64,000 nt of DNA from Streptomyces sp. Edi2 (GTDB lineage: Bacteria; Actinomycetota; Actinomycetes; Streptomycetales; Streptomycetaceae), in assembly GCF_040253635.1 (NCBI RefSeq), contig NZ_JBEJGX010000003.1, forward strand, positions 8,085,501-8,149,500, in the 5' to 3' direction. The notes beneath the pieces were generated by a model, which saw only the letters and a program-made list of their open reading frames with translations, ran no database searches and had not been told where the DNA came from. A program made the position numbers and the translations under genes. Within the stretch, counting starts at the first letter, position 1, and each line of letters opens with the position of its first letter. Of this stretch, positions 45,819 to 54,825 are shown in pieces.

Positions 45819-47255
45819 TCATGGCCGGTAGACCATCAACGCATGCCGCCGCAGCACCGAAAGACCCTGATACGCCATCCACACCGGATGCCCCATGGGC
45901 CCGTCGTCCCACCGCCACACCCCGCCCCGCTGCATGCTGTGGACCCGCGCCACGGCAGCGGTCAGCTGCGCCTCCCACGCCGGCAGCCCCGCGTCCTCGG
46001 CCGCGACCTTGCGGGCTCCGTCCGTCATCAGCGCACGCGCCACCCATGCCGCGGCGAAATGCCGTACCGACAGCAGCTCTTGGTGCAGCGGATCCTCCTG
46101 GTCCGGCCGTCGTACCTCTTCCTGGCAGTTCTGCAGATCGGTCATGCCACCCGCCGGCGTCGCCGGGCCGGCCAGCAGCCAGCGCAGCCCCTCCTCGCGC
46201 ACCGTACGCTGCCGCTCGTCCTCGCCCAGCACGCCGGCGGCCCGGTCCAGCGCCACCACAGCCCGCGCGGTGTGCGCCGCGGACGGTGCCGGGTTGCCGC
46301 GGCCGCCGGCCAGCGCCGCGCCCCAGCAGCGATGATTGCCGCGCGCCGGGTCGGCCGTGGCGCCATGGACCAGCACCTCGCGCAGTCCTTCCAGTGCGGT
46401 GGCGCCGGGCGCCGCCCGCAGCAGTCCGCGCAGGACGTTCGTCACGACATAGGTGTTGGCCAGCCCGGACGCGTCATGGTCGGGATTCCACAACACCTCG
46501 CAGGAGCGTATTTCGGCCTCCAGCAGTCGCGGATCGGCGCCGGCCCGCGCCAGCGCACCCAGCACGATCGCGGACACCTCGGGCCGCGCCCCGCTGCCCT
46601 GGGAGCGGGCGGCCCACCCACCGCCGGGAAGCCGCAGCCGCCACAGCGTCTCGGCCACCTGCCCCGCCCGTATGCGGCCGTCATACGGCGCGATGTCGAG
46701 CAATAGATGCAGCCCGTACGCCGTACCGAACGCCGTCGGATGCACCGGCGGATCGCTCTCCGCGAGAGAGTGCGGCCACCCGGTGAGCGGTCCGTGCCCG
46801 GACACCTCGATCACCGAGAGGCCGCGCCGCAGTGCCTGGTACGTGCCGTCGGTCAGCTCGGGGAGTGATCCGGCGGGCGAGGGCGCGGTGCCCGCCGGTG
46901 CTGCCGCGACGGCGTCCGTGGCCACCGCACGCGTCCGCAGCAGGGCCGCGGCGAGCCACACCACCGCGCCGACGCCTGCGCCGGCGGTCGCCGCCACGCA
47001 GTAACGCGCCGCCTCGCCCGCGAGGTTCTGCGGCAGGATTCCCAGCAGCGTCTGGAACACGGCGAATGCGGCGGCCGGTACGCCCAGCCGCCCCAGCCAC
47101 GTCAGCAGCCGCGAGGGGGCGGAGTCCGGCGGAGGGGCAAGAGGCGGCCGTCCGGGATCCGGTGCGGGTAAGCGGCCGTCCGGGCCGGAACGTCGTGAGG
47201 GTAAACGGCCGGCCGCGCCGGAACGCCGTGGTGGTAAGCCCTGCCGAAGCACCAT
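45819..47255 (-). CDS. membrane-anchored terpene cyclase-like (alpha-alpha toroid) protein
   Basis: A 478-aa protein. The N-terminal 55 residues are an Arg/Pro-rich repeat (RRSGPDGRLP). Two hydrophobic helices follow (GVPAAAFAVFQTLLGILP and CVAATAGAGVGAVVWLAAALL, about 65-120). The rest is helical repeats with a squalene/prenyl-cyclase look: TYQALRRGLSVIEVSG, LWRLRLPGGGWAARSQGSGARP and MQRGGVWRWDDGPMG. No catalytic DxD or QW motif is obvious, so the function is uncertain. The ATG at 47255 follows GGAGGAGGGAG. A run of nine C (47268-47276 area) lies upstream. It is separate from lutC, which is on the same strand further upstream. Confidence 0.6.
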   Translation of the reverse strand: MVLRQGLPPRRSGAAGRLPSRRSGPDGRLPAPDPGRPPLAPPPDSAPSRLLTWLGRLGVPAAAFAVFQTLLGILPQNLAGEAARYCVAATAGAGVGAVVWLAAALLRTRAVATDAVAAAPAGTAPSPAGSLPELTDGTYQALRRGLSVIEVSGHGPLTGWPHSLAESDPPVHPTAFGTAYGLHLLLDIAPYDGRIRAGQVAETLWRLRLPGGGWAARSQGSGARPEVSAIVLGALARAGADPRLLEAEIRSCEVLWNPDHDASGLANTYVVTNVLRGLLRAAPGATALEGLREVLVHGATADPARGNHRCWGAALAGGRGNPAPSAAHTARAVVALDRAAGVLGEDERQRTVREEGLRWLLAGPATPAGGMTDLQNCQEEVRRPDQEDPLHQELLSVRHFAAAWVARALMTDGARKVAAEDAGLPAWEAQLTAAVARVHSMQRGGVWRWDDGPMGHPVWMAYQGLSVLRRHALMVYRP

Positions 47256-47388
47256 GTGCTCCCTCCTCCCCCCCCCGGGCGCGCACCCCGCACAGCGTGT
47301 GCGAAAGGCATCCCGATCAGTGTAGGAATCCCCACTGACAGCGGGGTCGCACACCTGTCGTAGCCCTCCGCGGCCGCGGCCACCGCGC

Positions 47389-48078
47389 TCAGTCCGCCCT
47401 TTGTGCCGCCGACAGCAGAATCACCTCCAGCGTCCGCGGCCCGTGCACCCCCTCCACCCGGTCGAGTTCGATGTCGCTGGTCGCGGACGGGCCGGAGATC
47501 CAAGTCAGCGGGCGGTCCGGCGCCACCCGTGGCAGCGCCTCCGGCACCGAGCCGACCACCTGGTCAGGGACCCGGACGACACAGAGGTGATGGTCCGGCA
47601 CCAGGGTGATCCGCCGTCTGCCCTGGCCGGGGCCCGCATCCAGGATCAGGGTGCCGGTCTCCGCGACGGCCACCGCACAGCCGGTCAGCACGCTGTCCAC
47701 GCGGTCGAGTTCACGGGCCGTGCTCGATACGCGGTCCTCGACGAGGGTGACATCGGCGCCGGTCGTCCAGGAGGCGTCCAGGCCCGGCGGCACCAGCACC
47801 GACCGAGCCCCGCGCTCCGCCAGCAGCCGGCCGATCAGCCCGGGCAGCCCCTCGGCATCGGTGCGGTGCACGATCGCCCGGTAGTCCGCGAGATTCTCCG
47901 CGAGCAGATCCACGGTCTGCGCTTGCGTCCGGGACCCGTGCACCCGGTGATAGTCCCGCACCACCGGCGGCCCGGCCGACCCCTGACCGCCCGTCCCCCC
48001 GTCGCCCGGCCCCTCACCGCCCGGCACATCAGCCAGAGCCTGCCGCACCCGCGCCAAAACCAGGTCCCGGCTGCTCAC
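47389..48078 (-). CDS. lutC: L-lactate utilization protein C, LUD domain
   Basis: A 229-aa LUD-domain protein of the LutC/YkgG type, the small accessory subunit of the L-lactate oxidising LutABC system. Visible are QTVDLLAENLADYRAIVHRT and AVAVAETGTLILDAGPGQGRR and HHLCVVRVPDQVVGSVPEAL, as in LutC. The GTG start at 48078 overlaps the lutB stop (GTGA, 48075-48078), so it is translationally coupled. It is the last gene of the lutABC operon on the minus strand. Confidence 0.92.
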   Translation of the reverse strand: MSSRDLVLARVRQALADVPGGEGPGDGGTGGQGSAGPPVVRDYHRVHGSRTQAQTVDLLAENLADYRAIVHRTDAEGLPGLIGRLLAERGARSVLVPPGLDASWTTGADVTLVEDRVSSTARELDRVDSVLTGCAVAVAETGTLILDAGPGQGRRRITLVPDHHLCVVRVPDQVVGSVPEALPRVAPDRPLTWISGPSATSDIELDRVEGVHGPRTLEVILLSAAQRAD

Positions 48079-49619
48079 TTGGCGTCCCCTCGCTGCTCCG
48101 ACGACGTACCGGGCTCCGATGACGTACCGGGCTCCGCCCAAGTTCCGCGCCCCGAAGACGTACCGCGGGTGCGCTGCCACCAGTCGCGGAAGGACTCGGC
48201 GGGCACCTCGGGCAGATCGCGTGTCCGCGACCAGACGCGGCCCGGCCCCGGCAGCCGCCGTGGATGCAGCCTGCGGGTGCGAGCCGCCAGCCGCATCCCG
48301 GTACGCAGCGCGCCCGGGTGATCGAAGGCCCAGCCCGCCGCCCGCATCGCGGCCCGCTCCGCGGCATGGCCCTTGGCCGGTTGGAGGACGGTGCGCGTCC
48401 CGCCAAGGGTGACCGGCCCGCCCTGCACGACCCGCTCCCGCAGATGCACCAGCACCTCGGGGATGTCGATGGCCACCGGGCACACCTCGTAGCAGGCCCC
48501 GCACAGCGACGAGGCATACGGCAGCGATTCCTCCAAGGGACCGGCCAGACCGCGCAGTTGAGGGGTGAGGATGGCGCCGATCGGACCGGGGTAGGGCGAG
48601 CCGTACGCATGCCCGCCGGCCCGCTCGTACACCGGGCAGACGTTCAGACACGCCGAACAGCGGATGCAGCGCAGCGCCTGCCGCCCGACGGTGTCGGCGA
48701 GGGTGTCCGTGCGCCCGTTGTCGAGCAGCACCAGATGGAAGGTCTGCGGCCCGTCGCCGTCCGTGGTGCCCGTCCAGGTGGAGGTGTACGGATTCATCCG
48801 CTCGGCGGTGGAGGAGCGGGGCAGCAACTGCAGAAAGATCTCCAGGTCCTGCCACTCGGGCACCACCTTCTCGATGCCGACGACGGAGATCAGCGTCTCG
48901 GGGAGGGTCAGACACATCCGGCCATTGCCCTCGGACTCCACGACGACCAGGGTGCCGGTCTCCGCGACCATGAAGTTGGCCCCCGAGATCCCGACCTTCG
49001 CGGACAAGAACTTCTCCCGCAGATGCAGCCGCGCCGCCTCGGCGAGCTCGGCGGGGGAGTCGGTCAGCCCTTCGGGTGCCGGGCGGCCCCAAGAGGCCAT
49101 CTCACGGCGGAAGATGTCGCGGATCTCGGCGCGGTTGCGGTGGATCGCCGGGACCAGGATGTGCGACGGCCGATCGTGGCCGAGCTGCACGATCAGCTCG
49201 GCCAGATCCGTCTCGTACGCACGGATACCTGCCCGGGCCAGGGCCTCGTTGAGCCCGATCTCCTGCGTCGCCATCGACTTGACCTTGACGACCTCCGTCT
49301 CGCCGGTCTCTCGTACCAGCCGGGTGACGATCCGGTTGGCCTCGTCGGCGTCGAGGGCCCAGTGGACCTGCCCGCCCGCGGCGGTGACCGCGGCCTCCAG
49401 CTGCTCCAGATAGTGGTCGAGATGGCGCAGCGTACGGTCTTTCACCGCGGCGCCCGCGGCCCGCAGCTCCGCCCAGTCGTCCAGCTCCGCCACGGCCTTG
49501 GCCCGCTTGTCGCGGATGGTGCGGGTGGCATGGGTGAGGTTGGCGCGCAGCCGGGTGTCGCGGGTGGCGGTGGCAGCGGCACGGGGGAAGGCCGGCATGC
49601 CCAGGTAGGTGCCGCTCAC
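48075..49619 (-). CDS. lutB: L-lactate utilization iron-sulfur protein B
   Basis: A 514-aa LutB: an LUD-like N-terminal part (about 60-330, VVKVKSMATQEIGLNEAL and FMVAETGTLVVVESEGNGRM), then two ferredoxin clusters CIRCSACLNVCPVYE and CGACYEVCPVAIDIP (about 350-420), and a C-terminal helical tail. The last 25 residues repeat GTSS(E/G)xG (from a 15-nt DNA repeat). The GTG start at 49619 overlaps the lutA stop (GTGA, 49616-49619). It forms the electron-transfer subunit that passes electrons from lactate to menaquinone. Confidence 0.95.
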   Translation of the reverse strand: MSGTYLGMPAFPRAAATATRDTRLRANLTHATRTIRDKRAKAVAELDDWAELRAAGAAVKDRTLRHLDHYLEQLEAAVTAAGGQVHWALDADEANRIVTRLVRETGETEVVKVKSMATQEIGLNEALARAGIRAYETDLAELIVQLGHDRPSHILVPAIHRNRAEIRDIFRREMASWGRPAPEGLTDSPAELAEAARLHLREKFLSAKVGISGANFMVAETGTLVVVESEGNGRMCLTLPETLISVVGIEKVVPEWQDLEIFLQLLPRSSTAERMNPYTSTWTGTTDGDGPQTFHLVLLDNGRTDTLADTVGRQALRCIRCSACLNVCPVYERAGGHAYGSPYPGPIGAILTPQLRGLAGPLEESLPYASSLCGACYEVCPVAIDIPEVLVHLRERVVQGGPVTLGGTRTVLQPAKGHAAERAAMRAAGWAFDHPGALRTGMRLAARTRRLHPRRLPGPGRVWSRTRDLPEVPAESFRDWWQRTRGTSSGRGTWAEPGTSSEPGTSSEQRGDAK

Positions 49620-50368
49620 CGCACGCTCCCTTCCGTACTGGCCAGGATCTCGGCGATATGGACCGGGCGGACCGGCGCGCCCCGGCGGCTGAGGGTGCCG
49701 CCGATGTGCAGCAGACAGGAGTTGTCGACCGCGCAGACCACCTCCGCACCGGTGGAGAGGATGTGGCGGACCTTGTCGGCACCCATCGCCGCCGAGACCG
49801 CCGGGTTCTTCACCGCAAAGGTGCCGCCGAACCCGCAGCACTCCTCGGCGCCCGGCAGCTCCCGCAGCTCCAGCCCCTCGACGTGCTCCAGCAACCGCCG
49901 CGGCCGGTCGCCCAGCCCCAGCACCCGCAGACCGTGACAGGTGGGGTGGTAGGTGACGGTGTGCGGGAAAGAGGCGCCGACATCCTCCACCTTCAGTACG
50001 TCCACCAGAAACTCGGTCAGCTCGTACATCTTGGGCACCGCGACCGCTGCCGCGTCGACGAGCCCCCGGCCACGCCGCTCGGCGGCCGCCTTCGCCCCGA
50101 TCCGCGGGTAGTTGTCCCGCACCATCGCCGCGCATGAAGCGGACGGGGTGACCACATACTCGTAGTCCTGGAATGCCCGGTCGAAGCGGCGCATCAGCGG
50201 CTCGGCCGCATGCCGGTATCCGGTGTTGAACTGCGGCTGGCCACAGCAGCTCTGCTCGGTGGGGAAGCCGACCTCGACCCCCAGCCGCTCCAGCAGCGCC
50301 ACCACCGCCTGCCCCGTCCGCGGATGGAGCATGTCGTTGATACAGGTGACGAACAGTGCTACGCGCAC
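49616..50368 (-). CDS. lutA: L-lactate utilization protein A (CCG domains)
   Basis: A 250-aa LutA with two CCG cysteine domains: EQSCCGQPQFNTGYR and EECCGFGGTFAVKNP, plus TYHPTCHGLRVLGL and AVDNSCLLHIGGTL. The pattern matches the LutA/YkgE family, and this gene leads the lutABC operon. GTG 50368 follows GGAGAGG by five bases. The divergent MFS carrier gene at 50502 would import the substrate. The shared 133-bp gap holds an 11-bp tandem repeat right before the ribosome binding site. Confidence 0.95.
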   Translation of the reverse strand: MRVALFVTCINDMLHPRTGQAVVALLERLGVEVGFPTEQSCCGQPQFNTGYRHAAEPLMRRFDRAFQDYEYVVTPSASCAAMVRDNYPRIGAKAAAERRGRGLVDAAAVAVPKMYELTEFLVDVLKVEDVGASFPHTVTYHPTCHGLRVLGLGDRPRRLLEHVEGLELRELPGAEECCGFGGTFAVKNPAVSAAMGADKVRHILSTGAEVVCAVDNSCLLHIGGTLSRRGAPVRPVHIAEILASTEGSVR

Positions 50369-50379
50369 GTTGCCCTCTC

Positions 50380-50401
50380 CTTTCGGCTGCCTTTCGGCTG
50401 C
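50380..50401. repeat. 11-bp tandem repeat in the lut control region
   Basis: CTTTCGGCTGC occurs at 50380-50390 and 50391-50401, 12 bases upstream of the lutA GTG start. It may bind a regulator or be slippage. Confidence 0.7.
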
Positions 50402-50501
50402 CACAGCCCCTGGCGGCCACCCGCTTCCGCGGTACATGATCACCTGGCGGCTCATCCTGCCCCAGCAGCAGGCCAACGAGAAGAACCAGGAGCGGAGGAC
50501 C

Positions 50502-51818
50502 ATGTCGAGTGCCGAGCACATAGCCAAGGATCAGGCACCGAACGATGCCCGCCCACCGTCACGGCTGCGGCAGCTGGCCGCAGCCTCCATCGGCAACGCC
50601 GTCGAGTGGTACGACTGGTACGCCTACTCCTTCCTCGCGGTCTACTTCGCGGGGCAGGTCTTCCCCCAGGGCGCCGGCAATTCGCTGGTGCCGCTGCTCT
50701 CCACCTTCGCCGTCTTCGCGGTCGGCTTCTTCATGCGCCCGGTCGGCGGACTGCTGATGGGCGCGATCGCCGACCGCCGCGGCCGGCGGACCGCACTGAC
50801 GCTGACCATCCTGCTGATGGGCGGCGGCAGCCTGCTGGTCGCGCTCACCCCCACCTACGGGGCCACCGGCCTGCTGGCACCCTTCGTCCTGGTCATCGCC
50901 CGTCTGGTGCAGGGCCTGTCGGTGGGCGGTGAGTTCGCGGCCTCCACGACCTTCCTCGTCGAATCGGCGGGACCGGGCAGGCGCGGCCTGTTCTCCAGCT
51001 TCCAGTACGTGTCCACGACACTCGGCCAACTGCTGGCCTCCGGGACCGCGGCGCTGCTCGTGGCGCTGCTCAGCGAGCGCCAGATGGGGCAGTGGGGCTG
51101 GCGGGTGCCGTTCCTCATCGGCGCGCTGCTGAGTCTGCTGGGGCTGTGGATCCGTCGCGGTGCCCAGGAGACCCTTCCCCAAGCTCTTGACGCCTCCCCC
51201 GAGGCGGCAGACCGGCCCGGACTCTTCGAGGCGCTGCGCCGCTACCCCCGCCAGTCCCTGCTGATCTGCGGCATCACCGCGGGCGGCACCATCGCCTACT
51301 ACACCTGGACGACCTACCTGCCCACCTACGCGCAGGTCAACGCAGGCTTCGACAAGGGCGATGCGCTCACCGTCGGCACCCTCTCGCTCGCCTTCTTCGC
51401 CCTGCTCCAGCCGCTGGGCGGCATGCTCTCGGACCGCATCGGCCGCAAACCGCTGCTGCTCGGCTTCTCGCTGGGCTTCGCCGTCCTCGTGGTACCGCTG
51501 CTGCACCTGGTCACCGATACGTTCGCCTCGCTGCTGCTGGTGCAGTGTGCGGGCATGGTGCTGCTCACCGGCTACACCGCGGTCGCCGCGGCCGTGAACG
51601 CCGAGGTGTTCCCCGCGCGGGTGCGTGCCGCCGGTATCGGCTTCCCGTACTCGCTCACCGTGGCCCTCTTCGGCGGCACGGCCCCCTATGTGGGCACCTG
51701 GTTCAAGCAGGCCGGCCACGCCGACCTCTTTCCGTGGTACGTGGCCGTGCTGTGCTTCGTCTCGTTCCTCGTCTATCTGACGCTTCCGGAGACCTCCAGG
51801 CGGAAGCTGGAGAAGTAG
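50502..51818 (+). CDS. MFS transporter, metabolite:H+ symporter family
   Basis: A 438-aa twelve-helix MFS carrier of the MHS (shikimate/alpha-ketoglutarate/KgtP) family. The signatures are SIGNAVEWYDWYAYSFLAVY in helix 1, GFFMRPVGGLLMGAIADRRGRRTAL between helices 2-3, and LVQGLSVGGEFAAS. LSDRIGRKPLLL follows in the second half. It should import organic acids with protons. Its position divergent from lutABC makes lactate or a related acid the likely substrate. The ATG at 50502 follows GGAGG. Confidence 0.93.
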   Translation: MSSAEHIAKDQAPNDARPPSRLRQLAAASIGNAVEWYDWYAYSFLAVYFAGQVFPQGAGNSLVPLLSTFAVFAVGFFMRPVGGLLMGAIADRRGRRTALTLTILLMGGGSLLVALTPTYGATGLLAPFVLVIARLVQGLSVGGEFAASTTFLVESAGPGRRGLFSSFQYVSTTLGQLLASGTAALLVALLSERQMGQWGWRVPFLIGALLSLLGLWIRRGAQETLPQALDASPEAADRPGLFEALRRYPRQSLLICGITAGGTIAYYTWTTYLPTYAQVNAGFDKGDALTVGTLSLAFFALLQPLGGMLSDRIGRKPLLLGFSLGFAVLVVPLLHLVTDTFASLLLVQCAGMVLLTGYTAVAAAVNAEVFPARVRAAGIGFPYSLTVALFGGTAPYVGTWFKQAGHADLFPWYVAVLCFVSFLVYLTLPETSRRKLEK

Positions 51819-51880
51819 CCGGGAGGGAACGGGGGAACGGGACCAAAGGAACGAGGTTCGAGGAACGGGAACACAGAAAA

Positions 51881-51914
51881 GCGCCGCCCCTCCCGGGACG
51901 GGGAGGGGCGGCGC
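51881..51914. terminator. strong bidirectional hairpin terminator
   Basis: A perfect 14-bp stem, GCGCCGCCCCTCCC at 51881-51894 and its complement at 51901-51914, around a 6-base loop. It is preceded by AAAA and followed by CTT, so it can stop transcription from both sides. It lies 63 bases past the MFS stop and 18 bases past the stop of the small peptide on the opposite strand. Confidence 0.9.
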
Positions 51915-51931
51915 CTTGGGGATGAGGCCTG

Positions 51932-51991
51932 TCAGATGAGCCAACCCACGAGGTGGAGGACGTGGGCCAAGAGAGCGGTGAGGATGTCCAT
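51932..51991 (-). CDS. 19-aa hydrophobic peptide
   Basis: A very short gene: MDILTALLAHVLHLVGWLI. All but D2, T5, H10, H13 and G16 are hydrophobic, so it is one membrane-spanning or membrane-surface helix. AAGGAG sits nine bases before the ATG, the best ribosome binding site in this area, and a perfect terminator hairpin begins 18 bases after the stop. It follows the FAD monooxygenase gene by about 185 bases on the same strand, and an AT-rich stretch at 52107-52145 could hold its own promoter (TTGACT on the minus strand near 52120). Size and hydrophobicity recall type I toxins and small membrane regulators; no homologue is recognised. Confidence 0.6.
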   Translation of the reverse strand: MDILTALLAHVLHLVGWLI

Positions 51992-52175
51992 CGGGATCTT
52001 CTCCTTGAAGTTGTGGGACTCAACTCTCCGGCCCAGCAAGGGGTTTGGGCCGGAGGCGTGGTAACGGTCTGCAGCCCGCCGCTCGCGCCCCGTCATCATC
52101 GCCCGTTGCAATGAGTCAATTGAAGCCCTTCCCTTTTCGATCATGCGCACCGACGAACAGATGCTCACGGGGTCG

Positions 52176-53447
52176 TCAGTTCGCCTGAACGTGTGCGGGG
52201 AGAGGCTCCTGGGGAGGGCGGTTGTGGTGTGGTGCCGCATGGGCTGGTTGCGGTCGTGGTCGAGCTCGTGACCGCGTAGGCGTGGCGAGCAGTCGGCGGA
52301 GGTCGCCGACCGCGGCACGTCCCGCGCGGTTGGCGCCGATGGTGCTCGCCGATGGCCCGTAACCGACGAGGTGGATCCGTGGATCGCGCAGCGTGTGGGT
52401 GCCGTCCATCCGGATGCCGCCGCCTGGTTCGCGCAGATGCAGCGGGGCGAGATGGTCGAGGGCGGCACGAAAGCCCGTGGCGTAAAGGATCACGTCGGCC
52501 TCGGCGGTGCGTCCGTCGTGCCAGCGCACGCCCGTGGGGGTAAGGCGCTCGAAGAGCGGCAGCCGCTCCAGTACGCCGCTCTCCCGGGCCTGCCGGACGG
52601 CCTCGGTCATCGATAGCCCGGTCACGCTCACCACGCTCCGCGGCGGCAACCCCTGCCTGACCTGCTCCTCCACCAGGGCGACCGCGGCCCGCCCCTGTTC
52701 CGCGCCGAACGGCCCCTCGCGGAACACCGGCGGCCGGCGGGTCACCCAGGTCGTGGCGGCCGCGACCGGCGCGATCTCCATCAACTGCTGGACGGCAGAG
52801 GTCCCGCCGCCCACGACCACGACCCGCGTGTCACGGAAGCTCTCCGGCCCGTTGTAGGCAGAGCTGTGCAGCTGACGGCCGCCAAATGTCCCCTGCCCGG
52901 GAAATCGCGGCCAGAACGGCCGGTCCCAGGTCCCGGTCGCATTGATCAGCGCCCGCGCCGCGTAGGTCCCCTCCGAGGTTTCGACCAGCAGCCGCCTTCT
53001 CTCCAGGGCCCCCAGGGCCCCCATGGCCCCGACGGCCCCCATGGCCCCGACAGGCTCGGTCCAGGGGGGCCCACCGCCATCCCGCACCGCCGTCACGCTC
53101 ACCGGCCGGTGCACCCGCAGCCCGAAGGCCTGCTCGTAACGCTCGAAGTACGCGCCGATCACCTCGGACGACGGGCGTCGCGGATCGGCACCGGTCAGTT
53201 CCATGCCCGGCAGTGCATGCATCCCGTGCACCTTCGCGTACGTGAGCGAGGGCCACCGGAACTGCCAGGCACCCCCGGGGCGCGGCGAGTGATCGAGCAC
53301 CACGAAGTCGCGGTCCGGCGCATAGCCGGCCCGCCGCAGATGAAACGCGGCGGCCAACCCGGCCTGCCCGGCACCGATCACCACGACGTCGACTTCGGTC
53401 ACGACGTCGGTCTCGGCCGCGGCCTCGCGCACCCCGGGGTAGTTCAT
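52176..53447 (-). CDS. FAD-dependent monooxygenase (FMO/Baeyer-Villiger-like)
   Basis: A 423-aa flavoprotein. The FAD dinucleotide motif is VVVIGAGQAGLAA (about 21-33), the second nucleotide motif VVVVGGGTSAVQQL (about 215), and the ATG motif DVILYATGFRAALDHL follows. It resembles the flavin monooxygenases that oxidise N or S atoms. An internal GAMGAVGAMGALGALE repeat (about 130-146) comes from a DNA repeat. Start ATG 53447, without a strong site. It is the last gene of the sulfonate locus by position, and a hairpin separates it from the monooxygenase, so it may be transcribed on its own. Confidence 0.85.
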   Translation of the reverse strand: MNYPGVREAAAETDVVTEVDVVVIGAGQAGLAAAFHLRRAGYAPDRDFVVLDHSPRPGGAWQFRWPSLTYAKVHGMHALPGMELTGADPRRPSSEVIGAYFERYEQAFGLRVHRPVSVTAVRDGGGPPWTEPVGAMGAVGAMGALGALERRRLLVETSEGTYAARALINATGTWDRPFWPRFPGQGTFGGRQLHSSAYNGPESFRDTRVVVVGGGTSAVQQLMEIAPVAAATTWVTRRPPVFREGPFGAEQGRAAVALVEEQVRQGLPPRSVVSVTGLSMTEAVRQARESGVLERLPLFERLTPTGVRWHDGRTAEADVILYATGFRAALDHLAPLHLREPGGGIRMDGTHTLRDPRIHLVGYGPSASTIGANRAGRAAVGDLRRLLATPTRSRARPRPQPAHAAPHHNRPPQEPLPAHVQAN

Positions 53448-53506
53448 GTTTCATCTAACGAGGTGAGGGGTGGTTGTCTTCCCGCGAGGTGCGGGGGCCT
53501 TCCGCG

Positions 53507-53561
53507 AGGCGTGAGCCGTTTCCCACCCTGCCTCACGGCCCACGGCCCACGGCTCACGCCT
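53507..53561 (-). terminator. large hairpin downstream of the SsuD-like gene
   Basis: AGGCGTGAGCCGT (53507-53519) pairs perfectly with ACGGCTCACGCCT (53549-53561) around a 29-base loop with CACGGCC repeats. It lies 58 bases past the monooxygenase stop and upstream of the FAD monooxygenase. It may terminate or attenuate between them. Confidence 0.6.
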
Positions 53562-53618
53562 CACGGCTCAGCTCACGCCCCACGGCCCCACGGCCCCACG
53601 CCCCACGGGCACCCAAAC

Positions 53619-54824
53619 TCAGCGCCCACCCGCGATCAGCAGCGGCGCCCCACCCGGTGCGGACGCCGGACGGCCATGGGCGGCCGGTACGCCCGCCAGG
53701 GGAGAAGGGCCCGCATCCAGCAGCCCGCGGGCGGCAAGTTCCGGCCGTACGCCCTCGCCGAACCAGTACGCCTCCTCCAGATGCGGATAGCCGGAGAGCA
53801 CGAAGTGCTCGATGCCCAGGGAGTGGTACTCCTCGATCCGGTCGGCCACCTCGGCGTGACTGCCGACCAGAGCAGTGCCTGCCCCGCCCCGCACCAGCCC
53901 CACACCCGCCCACAGATTGGGTGAGATCTCCAGCTTGTCGCGCGAGCCGCCGTGCAGTGCCAGCATCCGCTGCTGACCCACCGACTCGCTCTTGCTCAGC
54001 GCCTGTTGTGCGGCCGCGACCGTCGCCGGATCGAGGTCGTCGAGCAGCCGGCCGGCGGTCGCCCAGGCCTCCTTGGCGGAGTCCCGGGAGATCGTGTGCA
54101 ACCGGATGCCGAACCGGACCGTACGCCCCTCCTTCTCCGCCAGCCCGCGTATCCAGTCGATCTTCTGCTTGACCTCCTCGGGCGGCTCTCCCCAGGTGAG
54201 GTACACATCCACATTCCGGGCAGCGACCGGACCGGCGGCAGCGGACGAGCCGCCGAAGAAGATCTGCGGCAGCGGATCCGGCGGCAGCGCCGTCAGACCG
54301 CCCTCGACCTGATAGTGCTCACCCTGGAAGTCGAACGGCGCGCCGCCCCACACTCCACGTACGACCTGCAGAAACTCATCCGTACGGGCGTACCTCCGGT
54401 CATGGCCGAGATGATCGCCGAACCGCTTCTGCTCGGTCGAATCACCCCCGGTCACCACATTCAGCAACAGCCGCCCGCGCGAGATCCGCTGATAGGTGGC
54501 GGCCATCTGTGCCGCCAGCACCGGCGAGATCACTCCCGGCCGGAAGGCGACCAGGAACTTCAACCGCTCGGTGACCTGGGTGAGCGCCACCGTCGTCAGC
54601 CAGGCGTCCTCGCACCACGTACCGGTCGGCGTGAGCACCGCCTCGAACCCCAACTGCTCGGCAGCCTTGGCGATCTGCGCCAGATATTCGATGTCAGGGG
54701 CCCGTACCCCGCTGACCGGGGTGATGCGGTCACGCCTGATGCCGCCGTCGGTGTAGGCGTGGCGGTCGACGAGGGTCCGCCCGTCTCCGCCGGTCGGCAG
54801 GAACCAATGCAGGTGTACGGACAT
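53619..54824 (-). CDS. ssuD: alkanesulfonate monooxygenase, FMNH2-dependent (SsuD type)
   Basis: A 401-aa bacterial-luciferase-fold enzyme that cleaves sulfonates to sulfite with reduced flavin. Visible are HLHWFLPTGGDGRTL at the start, FLVAFRPGVISPVLAAQMAATY, GRLLLNVVTGGDSTEQKRFG (substrate/flavin strand) and FFGGSSAAAGPVAARNVDVYLTWGEPP. The C-terminal residues are the typical YPHLEEAYWFGEGVRPEL. Start ATG 54824 lies one base after the binding-protein stop (TGAAATG). An earlier start would overlap that gene. It needs a flavin reductase; none is in the window. Confidence 0.93.
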   Translation of the reverse strand: MSVHLHWFLPTGGDGRTLVDRHAYTDGGIRRDRITPVSGVRAPDIEYLAQIAKAAEQLGFEAVLTPTGTWCEDAWLTTVALTQVTERLKFLVAFRPGVISPVLAAQMAATYQRISRGRLLLNVVTGGDSTEQKRFGDHLGHDRRYARTDEFLQVVRGVWGGAPFDFQGEHYQVEGGLTALPPDPLPQIFFGGSSAAAGPVAARNVDVYLTWGEPPEEVKQKIDWIRGLAEKEGRTVRFGIRLHTISRDSAKEAWATAGRLLDDLDPATVAAAQQALSKSESVGQQRMLALHGGSRDKLEISPNLWAGVGLVRGGAGTALVGSHAEVADRIEEYHSLGIEHFVLSGYPHLEEAYWFGEGVRPELAARGLLDAGPSPLAGVPAAHGRPASAPGGAPLLIAGGR

Positions 54825-54825
54825 T

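Noticed and set aside
45819-47255. Calling the toroid protein a squalene-hopene cyclase
   Set aside because: The DxDD and QW repeats of true cyclases are not visible, and the N-terminal helices are unlike them.
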